A stretch of 64,000 bases of DNA from Craterostigma plantagineum (GCA_027422505.1 JAPQWV010000018.1:11116001-11180000), one strand, 5' to 3'; shown: positions 1 through 10,559, counted from the stretch's first letter. The notes: generated by a model from the letters alone, not told the origin. Translations and numbers: made by a program.

Positions 1-29
1 TCAAAACTTATCTTTCTTTTACCAAACTT

Positions 30-488
30 ATGTCTATGTGCTGCTGCAATGATTTTGTTCTCCCACGATTTCATGAATATGAAACACATGAACACGCAAC
101 CCTCAGACCTCGCAAGCGAACCTTCTCTACGACGTCACTGAATTCTCCCATCTCGCCTAAACCCAAGGTCAAGCGAAAACGCCTCCCGTCGTCAAACGCA
201 AACTCACCTACTACTCGAAAGCCAAAGGCGACCAAAATCGAAGCACGAAAACAACAACCACATTACTCACGCCAATTCATGTATAAGGCGCCATACATGC
301 AAGCACAAGTTAGGAAAATTTGGGTTAGAAAAACCATAATCCCGCCTCATCAAACAAACGATAAAGGGAAAGCTAAATTAGAATCAACACAATCTGATTT
401 AGTAACCACATTTCCCATTAAGCGCATAAAAACTTTACATATATCACAAGAATGTTGCGTCCGAAAACGGGGACCCAACGTTTGTTGA
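30..488 (+). pseudogene. gag: Element A gag C-terminal part
   Basis: An open stretch of 152 codons, very basic and rich in Lys, Arg and Pro, directly upstream of the protease and in the same frame as it. The stretch KIWVRK near residue 97 recalls the IWVPK-type linker that precedes the copia protease. No CCHC zinc knuckle and no capsid domain are visible, so this is only the tail of Gag. Two consecutive TGA codons (486-491) separate it from pol in the same frame. Either the copy is mutated there or Pol expression needs readthrough. The ATG at 30 is not a credible native start. I infer gag identity mainly from position. Confidence 0.5.
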
Positions 489-491
489 TGA

Positions 492-3400
492 TTGCAGGTC
501 TGTCATGTGTGGTATCTAGACTCGGGTTGCTCCACACACATGACGGGGAACAAGGAGCTGTTGAGCAACTTCTCCGAGCGCTATCTCGGAAGGGTCTCCT
601 TTGGAAACAGTCAAATGGCGCCAATTCTCGAAACTGGTGATCTCGTCCATGACAAACTGACGATCAAGGGCATCTCTTACGTTGATGGTTTGAGCTACAA
701 TCTCTTCAGCATAGGTCGTTTTTGCCATAAAGGATACAAGGTTCTCTTCGAATCTGACATCTGCAGCATTATAGATGCATCGGAACTGCCACTTCTTTCT
801 GGAACGCGCACGTCTCACCTCTACGTACTCAATCTCACGACCTCTCGACCAGTATGCCTTCTCTCTCGGGCTGCACCTAAGTTGAATGATCTATGGCACC
901 GACGGCTTTCACATCTCAATTTCAAGACTATCAACAAACTGCGTCAAAATAAACTCGTCAACGGTCTACCCCAACTAACATATCATAAGGAACACCTCTG
1001 CTCTGCCTGTGAATTGGGGAAGATGAAGCGATCGTCTCACATATCCAAGGAAACACCGTCCTCTAAGCTCATCCTCGAGCTCTTACATATGGATCTATGT
1101 GGCCCAATGCCTACGGCCACACTCGGAGGAAGACGGTATATTCTTGTGATTGTCGACGATTTTTCACGCTACACATGGACGAAACTCATTCGTACAAAGG
1201 ATGAAGTTCCTGATATAATTATCGAGTTTGTTGTTACGTCCCAAACTCTTCATCAACAGAAGGTTCGGATTATCAGAACTGACAACGGAACTGAGTTTAA
1301 GAACAAGAAGCTCAGTGATTTCTATGCCACTCAGGGCATCACTCAGCAGTTCTCAGCTGTGAAGACACCGGAACAGAATGGTGTCGTTGAGCGTAAGAAC
1401 AGGACACTAGTTGAAGCAGCCAGGACTCTCCTAATTCAATCCGGCCTTCCTCACACTCTTTGGGGCGAAGCAATTCAAACGGCTTGTTACACCGGGCTTC
1501 CATCCACAAGAGATTCAACCCCACTCCATACGAGATGTTGAACAACCGTCGTATACCAGATATATCTTATCTAAGGGTCTTCGGATGCCGATGTTTTGTT
1601 GCCAACGATCGTCAACATCTTGGGAAGCTTGATCCAAAAGCACTCGAAGGAATCTTTGTTGGTTATTCACTAAACTCGAAGGCATACAGAGTCTATCTTA
1701 AGGAGAAACGATCTGTCATTGAGAGCACAAATGTCACCTTTGACGAAAGCGAAGGCGACCTCATGGCTTCTGCTCATATTAGTCCAGAACCAGGTCTTCT
1801 ACAGTCGTTGACAAAAGGTCAACCTTCAACGGCGGGAACTTCCTCATCTGAGGGCAACTCTGGTGAACTGGACCTCGATCTACTTTTCGAGTACTTCTAT
1901 CCAGTTCCCAAGACTCCCGCCGCCACCACTGAACCTACCGCTGCACCCACTCCACCTACACCACCAGCTATCGGCAATGACGTCGTCCCTCCAAACTTGG
2001 ATGCACTCAATCTCAATGAAGACGACATTTTACCCAACCCTGGGAACATTGCTAATCCTGATGCTGAACCCTCTCAATCCACTACGGTTGAGATCTCTTC
2101 TTCGGACACCGGACCCCAATCCAATGAGTCTCAAATCGATACAAATGCGGCCAGCTCCTCACAAACAAATGTACCACTTTGGGCTCGCTCTCACCCTACC
2201 GATCAGATTATTGGGGATCCCACATCCGGTGTTTCGACGCGTTCAGCCACGATGAATGAAAGTCTATTTGCTTGCTATCTCAGTCAAGTCGAACCATCAC
2301 GAGTAGCTGAAGCTCTCAACGATCCTGATTGGCTGATTGCAATGCAGGAGGAAATAAATCAGTTTGAACGTCTACAAGTTTGGGAACTCGTACCACGACC
2401 TCACAACAGATCCATTATCGGCACGAAGTGGATCTTCAAGAACAAAAAGGACAAAGACGGTGTTGTCATCCGCAATAAAGCAAGACTTGTGGCTAAAGGG
2501 TACAACCAACAAGAAGGAATCGACTACGATGAAACTTTTGCCCCCGTTGCCAGGATCGAAGCTATAAGAATTTTTCTTGCCTTTGCTGCTCACAAGAACT
2601 TTAAAGTCTACCAAATGGATGTGAAGACTGCATTTCTGAATGGATTTCTCAAAGAAGAAGTGTACGTTGATCAACCTGAAGGGTTCTTGAGCGAAGAGTT
2701 TCCTCATCACGTTTATCAACTCTACAAGGCTCTCTACGGACTAAAACAAGCTCCCCGAGCTTGGTATGACGTCCTTTCAGATTTCCTCGTTCAGTCAGGA
2801 TTCAAGAAAGGATCTCTGGATACAACCCTCTTCACCAAGCGGAGTGACCCTGACATCATGATTGTACAGATTTATGTCGATGACATCATTTTTGGATCGA
2901 CTGAACCACAACTGTGTGAAGAGTTCGCAGATTTGATGAAAGAAAAATTCGAAATGAGTATGATGGGCGAGATGAATTTCTTTCTTGGTCTTCAAGTAAA
3001 ACAACTCCCCGGCGGAATCTTCATCAACCAGTCCAAATACTTCCATGACATCCTCGAGAAATATGGAATGAAGGATGCTAAGACTGCTGCAACACCTATG
3101 TCTCCCTCTGGTAGACCCGACGCGGACCCATCTGGTGCTCCTGTCGACCAAACCGTCTATCGTGGGATAATAGGCTCTCTTCTATACCTCACTGCTAGTC
3201 GACCGGATATCGTTCTCTCGACAGGAATCTGCGCTCGTTTTCAGGCTACACCGAAGGAATCCCATCTCACTGCTGTCAAAAGGATTCTCGGCTATCTCAA
3301 AGGAACACCCAATCTGGGTTTGTGGTACCCCACTCGATCGGACTTCAAGCTGGTTGGATTCTCTGACTCGGATTACGCAGGATGCAAGATGGATAGAAAA

Positions 3401-3819
3401 AGCACCTCTGGAGCTGCACACTTCTTGGGCGGTAAACTCGTGAGTTGGTCGTCTCGAAAACAAAATTGTGTCTCAACTTCGTCGGCGGAGGCAGAATATA
3501 TCGCCGCCGCTAGTTGTTGTTCACAGCTTTTGTGGATGAGAACCCAACTACGAGATTTTAATTTTCATGTTGATAAAATTCCCATTTATTGTGACTCAAA
3601 GAGTGCCGTTGCGATGACGAGTAATCCAGTACATCACTCGAGGACGAAACACATAGATATTCGTCACCACTTCATCAAAGAACATGTCGAACAAGGGATG
3701 ATTGAATTGCACTACGTCACAACCGAAGATCAACTGGCCGACATTTTCACAAAACCGTTGGATGTCAAAGATTCCAACACCTAGTGACTATGTTGGGCAT
3801 GTTGAATATTCAGTTGTGA
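492..3819 (+). pseudogene. pol: Element A pol (protease, integrase, RT, RNase H), frameshifted
   Basis: The first part starts with the aspartic protease signature DSGCSTHMTG (Asp codon at 519). It is followed by the GAG-pre-integrase zinc site (HRRLSHLN ... CSACELGK) and an integrase core with HMDLCGPM, IRTDNGTEF and the catalytic Glu in QNGVVERKN. A small deletion near 1491-1496 shifts the frame. The second part (1460-3784) carries the rest of integrase, a Ser/Pro/Thr-rich linker with the QIIGDP motif, RT with [11 protein letters not shown] and the YVDD catalytic box near 2874-2885, and RNase H with [15 protein letters not shown] and DSKSAV. A one-base loss near 3769 moves the last codons out of frame, and the original end is probably the TGA at 3817-3819. 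The order PR-INT-RT-RH is diagnostic of copia. Confidence 0.93.
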
Positions 3820-3910
3820 TCAATCGCCCCTACATGAACTTTGATTAAGTGTACATATTTCCTTTCCACTTCACTCCATTGTCTATGTGTCTTCTGAATT
3901 ATGTCTTTTG

Positions 3911-4036
3911 AGGGGGAGTTTTCGATTAAGGGGGAGCGTCTGATTTTTCTATTATTTTTAAAGTAAAGTTTTCGATTAAGGGGGAGCTTCTGATTTTTCC
4001 ATTACTTAAAAAGGAGAGCTTTAGATTAAGGGGGAG
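3911..4036 (+). repeat. Repeated polypurine tracts after element A pol
   Basis: Four copies of a(a)gggggag occur at 3911, 3928, 3978 and 4028. Three of them follow the phrase ttcgattaag or ttagattaag, with (g)tttctgatt-type sequence after each. The same octamer starts the true PPT at 9611. Clusters of PPT-like repeats just after pol are a known Sirevirus hallmark. They could act as extra plus-strand primers or be remnants of local duplication. Confidence 0.8.
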
Positions 4037-4471
4037 TTTCTGATTATGCCTATATAAAAATAAAATTTTGTGTTGAAATTCTAAAGTTTGGTCAAATTGA
4101 GTCACAATTGGACTGATTAAAATGTTTTGGGTTGAATTTTAAAATTTCTGGTCAAAAAGGGTCAAAATTGGACCAATTGAGCTTCAATTGGACCCAATTT
4201 TGACCAAGCCCGCGAAAATCATATCTGGACCCAGCTTTGACCAAGCCCATGAATTTCGGCCCATTTACACAAAATTTCGCATGAACAGTGACTAAAACCT
4301 TAAAACCCCAAAACCCTTAACGTTATTCACTATCCTAAAATTCCCGAGAAAATTCAAAACTTTCGCAACCCCTCTCTCAAAAATTTCGCAACTCCCCGCA
4401 TCGCGTCGTCGTCAAAATCTGCTTTCATAATCCGTTTCTTGCTACCTCCATTGTCGCAAATCAGCGTCTCG

Positions 4472-5842
4472 GTATGAATACACCTCAGATAAATCAATTT
4501 CCAGTCACTTTAAGCTGTTTTGCCCCGTTTCGATTAAATTTGTTAGGTTAGAATAAATTTTTCGCGGCCTCTGAATCGAACTCATGATATGTTATTAATG
4601 TTTAATATCCCCAAATATGCATTGCCCATTCAATTACGAGTCGATTAAGCCCAGATTATAGCATTTTGGTTGAGATTTGAGTAGGCCTAAGGCTAAAATC
4701 ATTGCGTCGTTTCGCATGCTTTCGCACTGTGTTCTTCACCGCGAAAATTCTCAAGAAAAAATTGCTTTAAAACGTTAATTTTCGCTGCTACAGTGAGGAC
4801 AGTTCCGCGAAAATTTTTCCGAGAAATTTCTTACGTTGAAAGTTTCGCTACTAAAGCGAGTGAGGTTCGCGAAATTTTATCCGAGAAATTTCCAGCGCTA
4901 AAATTTTCGCTGCTACAGTGACTAAGGAAATGCGAAACTTTCATTCGAGAATTTACTTGTGTTAAATTTTTTTCGCTGCTACAGCATGTTAAGTCCCGCG
5001 AAAGTTTATCTGAGAAAATCTTTTTCCCTCACGACACAACTTTCTCTGCTACAGTGAGTTTAGCCCGCGAAATTCTAATACACTTCACTTCATATTACAT
5101 ATTTTTCGCAACTACAGTGAACAAAAATTTTCTCAATCCACAAAGCCTTTTCCCTCCGCGAAACTTTCATAGAACTTGCGAAAATTTTTCCTTATATGCG
5201 AAAATTCATGGATATACTACATGTGAATGTTCTTTGATACATGCGAAAAATTTGAACAACTTGTAAGATTTCCTAACTTGCGAAATTTCCCATACTTGCG
5301 AAATTTTACTCAATCTGCGAAAATTTCTCACGACATGCCTATGTGATATAACTTGCGAAATTTTCCATACTTGCGAAATTTTACTCTGTCATGCGCAAAA
5401 TCTCTCACGACATGTCTATATGATATAACTTGCGAAATTTTCCCATACTTGCAAAATTTTACTCAATCTGCGGAAATTTCTCACGACATGTCTATGTGAT
5501 AAAACTTGCGAAAATTTCTCATTACATGCGAAACATTTGGACAACTTGCAAAAATTCTTGACATGCGACAACCTTCCAATACATGCGAAATCTTACTCTA
5601 TCTGCGAAATTTTCTCGGCATGCCTACATATCATAATCTGCGAAAATTTTCCACTACTTACATGCGAAAATTGTCTTCAATTCAAAATTACTAAGTGCTA
5701 AATCCTTCTGCATGCGAAAATTTTTTGAAACAACAGGCGAGACTTCCTAACTTGCGAAAATTTTCCATGTCTATTTGTTTAGCAAATTCTCTCATCTCAC
5801 ATTAATTCCTACTAATCATATTACAATTACTGTCAAGCGCAG
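4472..5842 (+). other. Putative leader intron and spacer before the element A third ORF
   Basis: The 2-kb gap between pol and the third ORF has no coding potential. A donor-like ctcg/gtatga lies at 4471/4472, after a pyrimidine-rich stretch that resembles a plant 5' UTR (about 4360-4470). A second candidate donor, ttag/gttaga, lies near 4545. The spacer ends in an acceptor-like gcgcag at 5842, two bases before the ATG. Elements B, D and E have the same arrangement, which is why I propose an intron. No transcript evidence is available, and the choice of donor is uncertain. Confidence 0.45.
4730..5770 (+). repeat. Minisatellite-like spacer, tgcgaaaattt and gctacagtga motifs
   Basis: About 1 kb is built from two short motifs. 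In the left part (4780-5125) a phrase tttcgctgctacagtga alternates with cgcgaaa(a)ttttccgagaaatttc about every 60-70 bp. In the right part (5150-5770) cttgcgaaattttcc and acatgcgaaa recur every 20-40 bp, some in longer units such as the near repeats at about 5275-5340, 5350-5410 and 5428-5490. ORFs crossing this tract simply read the repeats and are not genes. Confidence 0.85.
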
Positions 5843-5844
5843 AT

Positions 5845-8800
5845 ATGACTGAAAAAGATCAAAGCACAATTGAAGCGCTTGAGGCGGCTGCAATCCAAAG
5901 GGACATTGCTCGCATCGAACTCAACACGCGTCTCTATGTCCCACCACCCGAGCAGATCTTCCCACTAAGTCAATGGGCGGCCCTGATTCCCAACAACTAC
6001 AAGGTGGACCTGCACAGCTTTCGGTGCGATGCCCCCGTAATTGTCGAAATCCTCAAAGGGCACCCACTTCGCCATGCCCTCACATATGGCGAGCCAGAAG
6101 CACAGGTGTATCTTCAACAATTCTGGCATACACTGCAACTAGCTGGACCACTCCATCTTGCCAAAACCTTATCCGCCCAAATTGATCAAGAAACCGTGGT
6201 CCTCACTCGCAAACTACTACAAGAAGTGCTTCAACTCCCAATCTACTCACCATACGACCCACTACCAACCCATGAACAACTCATCGAGGACATAGACCGG
6301 CTGGGCTATCAACCAGAAACCAAGAAGAAGAAGGGCCCACTTGTCCTCAGTGAAGTCACCACCCGCAACCTACCTCAACCCTGGCGCACACTGTACTTGC
6401 TGGTGAACAAATGCATGTCAGGGAAGCATGCTGGTCAGGACGGGGAAACTCTCAAATCCTTACCATCCTCACCGGCATCGCTCACAACCGCAAGTACAAC
6501 TACGCCGACATCATCTGGATGGATCTTGTCTCAATGATCCAACGTCGCGACCGGGAAGTTGCCAAGGGAGTCACAAACCGCTTCGTCCCTTACATGCGGT
6601 GGCTCCCAGCTCTCATCAGACACTTCCGGTTGCACTCCACCAACATTCGCATCCGACCGGCAGCGGAACACTTCCTCATCCCCACGGTCGAGAAGTTCGC
6701 GAAGAAAAACACCCCGGCGAAGGACCGACACGCCATGATAATTCCGGACGAAGTTCTCGCCTACGTAGACCAGACAAATCCACACGTCCAGGAATATCGC
6801 GCCTCAACCGCCTCATTTCGAGAAAGCCCCAGACCCCTATCTACTGTCCCTACGGCGCAGATCAACCCCACTGCTACCAACCCCAGGACTAGCCAACCCC
6901 CCACCACCACCTCCAAAAAGTCATCGAGTCGCGCCGCATTCTCTTTTACCCGCGCTCCGAAAAAATGGTCGCGAGAGGATGACGTAAGCCGCCCCACGGA
7001 GCATCGATCGAAACAAAAGCACGATCGACCTCCTCAGCCACAGATAAGCCGAGCCGAACGAATAGGTACAGGAGGTGATGTGTTCACCTCCCGAGTAGAA
7101 GTCGTGGCATCTGGCTCAACCACGCAAACGACCCCACCAACCCACTTATCTTCCTCTCTACAGGAAGATATTTCATTCCACGAGGAGCCACGTATACCAT
7201 CGACATCCCACTTGGAGATAGTCGATGTTGAAACAAGCAGTCCCTCGCCTCAGACTGCATCCTCTTCATGCACATCGAGTATAGTGCCCTCACTCCCCAT
7301 AGTTTCATCCATTTCTAGGACACATACACCTTTTACTGCACCACAGAGTCTTCGTGACTCTGTCAGAACGCTCGGTGATGTCTCTGTGACTGAGAGCGGA
7401 AGACCTAGCACGGCCAACATCACAACAACCGTGAGCCTAGGCCATCATTCGATTGAGTCCGTCTCATCGATGATGCCAACGGGAAGTCTAAGTGACCCCG
7501 TCTTTTCCAGTCCTGTGCAAACGGGCGGCCGATCGGCAATCTTCTCCGATTCGGTGTCAGTTGGCATTCTCCGTGAATCCAACTTTGTTAACCATACCCA
7601 CTTTCGTCACCGAGACCGCGCTAGAGACCCGTCTTCAAGAGTTTGCAAAGACTCTTGAGGCGTCGATTCTCGATAAAGTTTACGCGCGTCTCGATGCGTC
7701 CACCGTCGACAAAGGGAAAGGTGTGGCCCCGGAGACGCCACCACCGACTCTGAATGTGGATGCTGAAGCCATTCTCTCTGCCATTTCTGCGAAGGAGCTA
7801 TTCTACCTTCTACGAGCAAGATTCGAGTCGATGACGGAACTCGACGAGGAGGAACAGCAGATGAAGAGAATGATGACTCAACCCATGACTTGCCGCGCTC
7901 AAGGCGAGTCCAGCGGGATCAGGCGCGACGATCAAGACGATGATCAAGATCGCCGCGAGGGGGAGAATAGGCAGCTAGGCCAACAATCCCAAGGACTCAT
8001 GCACTCGACGCCGTCCTCCTCCTCCGGGCCTGAAACAACGCCCGTAACAGAAACCTCACACCCCACTAGCCAAAAAACCCACCTTATCTACCCTGAGTCA
8101 CTAGCCAAATCACCCTCACCACCACCCACTACCGTCTCCAAAACTCTAATCGTCACATCGACGTTAGAGACTACCCCCACACCATCTCCACCCACAGTCT
8201 CCGAACCTCTAACTATCACATCGATGTTAGAGGCCACCACCACACCTACACCACCCGACACCCAAATCATCCTTGCCAAAACCATCACCACAACTGAACC
8301 ACCAGAGTCTCCACCACAACCATCCCCACAATCCACAAACTCTTCTGACGCAACACCCTCGCCACCACACAGCGACACACCTCTCAACACCGATTCCAAC
8401 ATAGCTCCCGAGGACGTCTACTGCGCACAGAACGAGATCGAAGCCTACATCTTCAATGATGAATGGCTGTACACACCCGCCGATGCAGTAGCAGCCAGGA
8501 AGCTGGTGGAAAACGCTCGACGTCTGCTAATGGAAGCCTCACTAACGCTGATCAACACTGTAGACAACGAGGACGGAGAGGAGTACGACGCTGAACCTGC
8601 CGAGCTCGAGAACATCCTACAATTCCAAACGCAGCAAACTGAGGCTCCTGCTGCTCAAACGGATGTACCCACGGTGGATATACCGGAAGCACCGTGGGAA
8701 AACAAAAAGATCACCTCGCCGTTTCAAGAAGAAATCAGGAAGAGGATCTGGCGACGCAAGGAGCAGATCATCACAACCTTCGACGAATATGAGCTGATGA

Positions 8801-9564
8801 ACATCCAAAATTGGAGCGCGAGAAAGAAGCAGCTCTATCGATGGAGCCTTCTCTGCCACAAATGCACAAAAAGGACGCTATCCGATGAGGAAAACATCGC
8901 TCAGGAAATGAATCGGGCCCCCATCTGCAAAGTTACTGACCTCCGCCAAGAGTCCAAAGGACCTGTCCATTACCCAGTATTCACAGTAATGAGGCAGGAT
9001 GAGAGCTACTGTGAAGTCAGTGAGGCGGACTTCAAGTTTCTGCGCCTGGGCGACCTGTACAGCATGCTGGAATCCATGAAGCAGTTCAGACTCGTCCTCA
9101 GAAGCTCTGGACATCTCGTACGTGCTGAACCGGTCACCATGGGATATGTGGCTCTCAAACGCCACATGCTCCGACAGGTCAGATTCTTCGCCGCCCACGA
9201 TCTGCAGATGGCGGTGGAGCACAACCTGAAGAAGGTGAATCTGACTCGCCCATCTTTCAAGAACGCGGACGACTACCGAGAAGGCGATGTGATCGACGGA
9301 GACGATCCGGCGGTCACCTACTCGAACTATAAGGGAAAGATGAGGATGCTGCGCTGCTCCGAAGTGGCAAAGTTCTCGGATGGAACGCTCACCATCATCC
9401 AAGACAAACTCATGAAGATTTGCCGCATACTTTCAGAAGAAGATCCTCTCTGCCGATCCAAGTTCGCGAAGCTCATTGACGCTATAGCTAATCGAATGGT
9501 ACTTCGAAGGAATCTCCGCGCCTTCGAGTTCAAGCTAGGGCTTCGGGAAACACTCACACGCTAA
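5845..9564 (+). pseudogene. Element A third ORF (env-like position), two frameshifts
   Basis: About 1,240 codons in three frames (5845-6537, 6411-7658, 7492-9564), joined by frameshifts near 6445 and 7580. There are no internal stops otherwise, making this the best preserved copy in the window. The N-terminal domain (about residues 30-300) has the motifs HPLRHAL, QQFW, a KCMSGKHAG block and an Arg/Trp-rich YMRWLPALIRHF block. A long Pro/Ser/Thr-rich, probably disordered middle follows. The C-terminal domain contains VGYVALKRHMLRQVRFFAAH, DLQMAVE, a KVNLTRPSF block and KFSDGTL. From memory it resembles uncharacterised retrotransposon ORFs common in Asteraceae and other eudicots. I see no signal peptide or membrane segment, so calling it an envelope is not supported. 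Function unknown. Confidence 0.8.
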
Positions 9565-9610
9565 TCCACCACCGCTACACTCAAGATCCAAGACTCCCAA
9601 CAATTGACAC

Positions 9611-9622
9611 AAAGGGGGAGAT
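9611..9622 (+). promoter_or_regulatory. Polypurine tract of element A
   Basis: aaagggggagat lies directly against the 3' LTR, the expected place for plus-strand DNA priming in reverse transcription. The third ORF stops about 50 bp upstream. Confidence 0.9.
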
Positions 9623-9918
9623 TGTTAGGATATTTAATAGATTGTGTCAATAGTTTAGGTCTTAGGATTTATTTTGTAATTATCCTTTAGCTTAGGCTTA
9701 GGACAATAATGTAATTATCTTATATTTAGTGATTGGGCCTTAATATACCTAGGGTTAATGTGGTATATAAGGTTTTACCAACTCACTTTTGAAGGTAATC
9801 AAAGATAAAAGGCTTATCCAAATTTTTCACACAATACACACACTCAAAGGTGAGAATACTCCCTTTTCATTCCATTAAAGCCTCTTTGATTCCTTGTTTG
9901 GTGCAATCGGGACCAACA
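9623..9918 (+). repeat. 3' LTR of element A
   Basis: A 296-bp LTR begins TGTTAGGATATTTAATAG after the PPT and ends GGGACCAACA. It is clearly related to the 295-bp LTR of element F at 63408 (roughly 85-90% identical by eye). A TATA box (tatataa, 9764-9770) lies in the right arm of an inverted repeat, 9743-9749 with 9762-9768. The partner 5' LTR is outside the window. Confidence 0.9.
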
Positions 9919-10075
9919 AAGATCTCCATTTCAGAGTCCGTTCGAATTTAGCTTCATTAATTCAAACATCTCCCAGATTAATTACATCCTAATCCTGCAT
10001 TAAATTTACGGGTATTCCGCCAACACGAATAAAACAGGGTAACGAGTGGTAGGGAATTGAGTTGATTGGATTAGG
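9919..10075. other. Unassigned flank between two elements
   Basis: 157 bp between the CA end of the element A LTR and the TG start of an LTR fragment. No ORF, repeat or motif was recognised. It may be flanking DNA from before the insertions. Confidence 0.4.
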
Positions 10076-10309
10076 TGTTAGATCCTAATTAATCAACTCT
10101 ATGATCCTATCTAAGGTTATCGGTTAGAATTATTGAGAAATGAATTTCGATCGAAAACCTTCATTGAGAGCTCGAGGGAGAATTTCGCTTAGAGTGAGAA
10201 GATTTCTTGTCTTTCTCTCTCTAGAAATCAAATTGCAAGCCTTTCGGATCAATTTCTAAAATCTTCTCATTAAGCACAATGTTTGTACATCTATTTATAC
10301 CAAACATAC
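10076..10309 (-). repeat. LTR fragment of the element E family
   Basis: Starts tgttagatcctaattaatca and follows the E LTR (58237-58588) closely through the block ctctctctagaaatc, the stretch tgcaagcctttcggatcaat, and tatttataccaaaca. It stops about 115 bp before the LTR would end, exactly where the E LTR has the loop of its TATA hairpin. Third-ORF sequence follows at once, so the end of the LTR and the start of the internal region have been deleted. Confidence 0.75.
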
Positions 10310-10310
10310 G

Positions 10311-10559
10311 TGGTGTGGGTTGTTTGGGTAGTTTGGGTGGTGGTTTGGGTTTGGCCTGTTCCAGCGCTGTCTGCGTTGCACCTGAGCCTTGTTCTTGGCC
10401 TTCACCTTGGCCACTCTTTGATGTCTAGGCCTTTTCTCCCCCTAATGACGATCCTGATCATCTGGATCGTCATCTCGACGTCGTGTGCGGGAGCTTTAGC
10501 CGTGGCAGGATTGAGTAGGAGGCTCAGGGTGGTCCACGAGACGCATGTGGAGAGATTCT
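10311..10559 (-). pseudogene. Third-ORF fragment, middle region
   Basis: The reverse complement matches the middle, Thr/Gln-rich part of the third ORF in the fragment at about 14086-14362 and in element E at about 59935-60230. It includes the block encoding the Asp-rich DDPDDQD segment. Only about 80 codons remain. It is cut off on the left by the LTR-fragment junction and on the right by the gypsy-like insertion at 10560. Confidence 0.7.

Larger units (their letters stand above)
1..9918 (+). mobile_element. Element A: Sirevirus-like Ty1/copia retrotransposon, 5' end outside window
   Basis: From left to right the sequence holds the end of gag, a pol with protease, integrase, reverse transcriptase and RNase H, a run of polypurine repeats, a repeat-rich spacer, a third ORF, a PPT and a 3' LTR ending in CA at 9918. 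This order (PR-INT-RT-RH) defines Ty1/copia. The extra ORF after pol and the repeated polypurine tracts are known hallmarks of the Sirevirus genus. The 5' LTR, PBS and most of gag lie left of the window, so no target duplication or insertion age can be read. The LTR is of the same family as that of element F at 63408. At least four frameshifts and two stops mean this copy is probably not autonomous. Confidence 0.9.

Noticed and set aside
418..818. Minus-strand ORFs opposite element A pol
   Set aside because: Shadows of the plus-strand coding sequence. The same holds for minus-strand ORFs at 2372-3463, 7084-9557 and 34126-34822.
5054..5694. Small ORFs in the A spacer
   Set aside because: They read minisatellite units, lack any domain and would lie in the putative intron.
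5150..5770. CRISPR-like array in the A spacer
   Set aside because: The spacing is irregular, there are no unique spacers, no cas genes, and the context is a plant retrotransposon.
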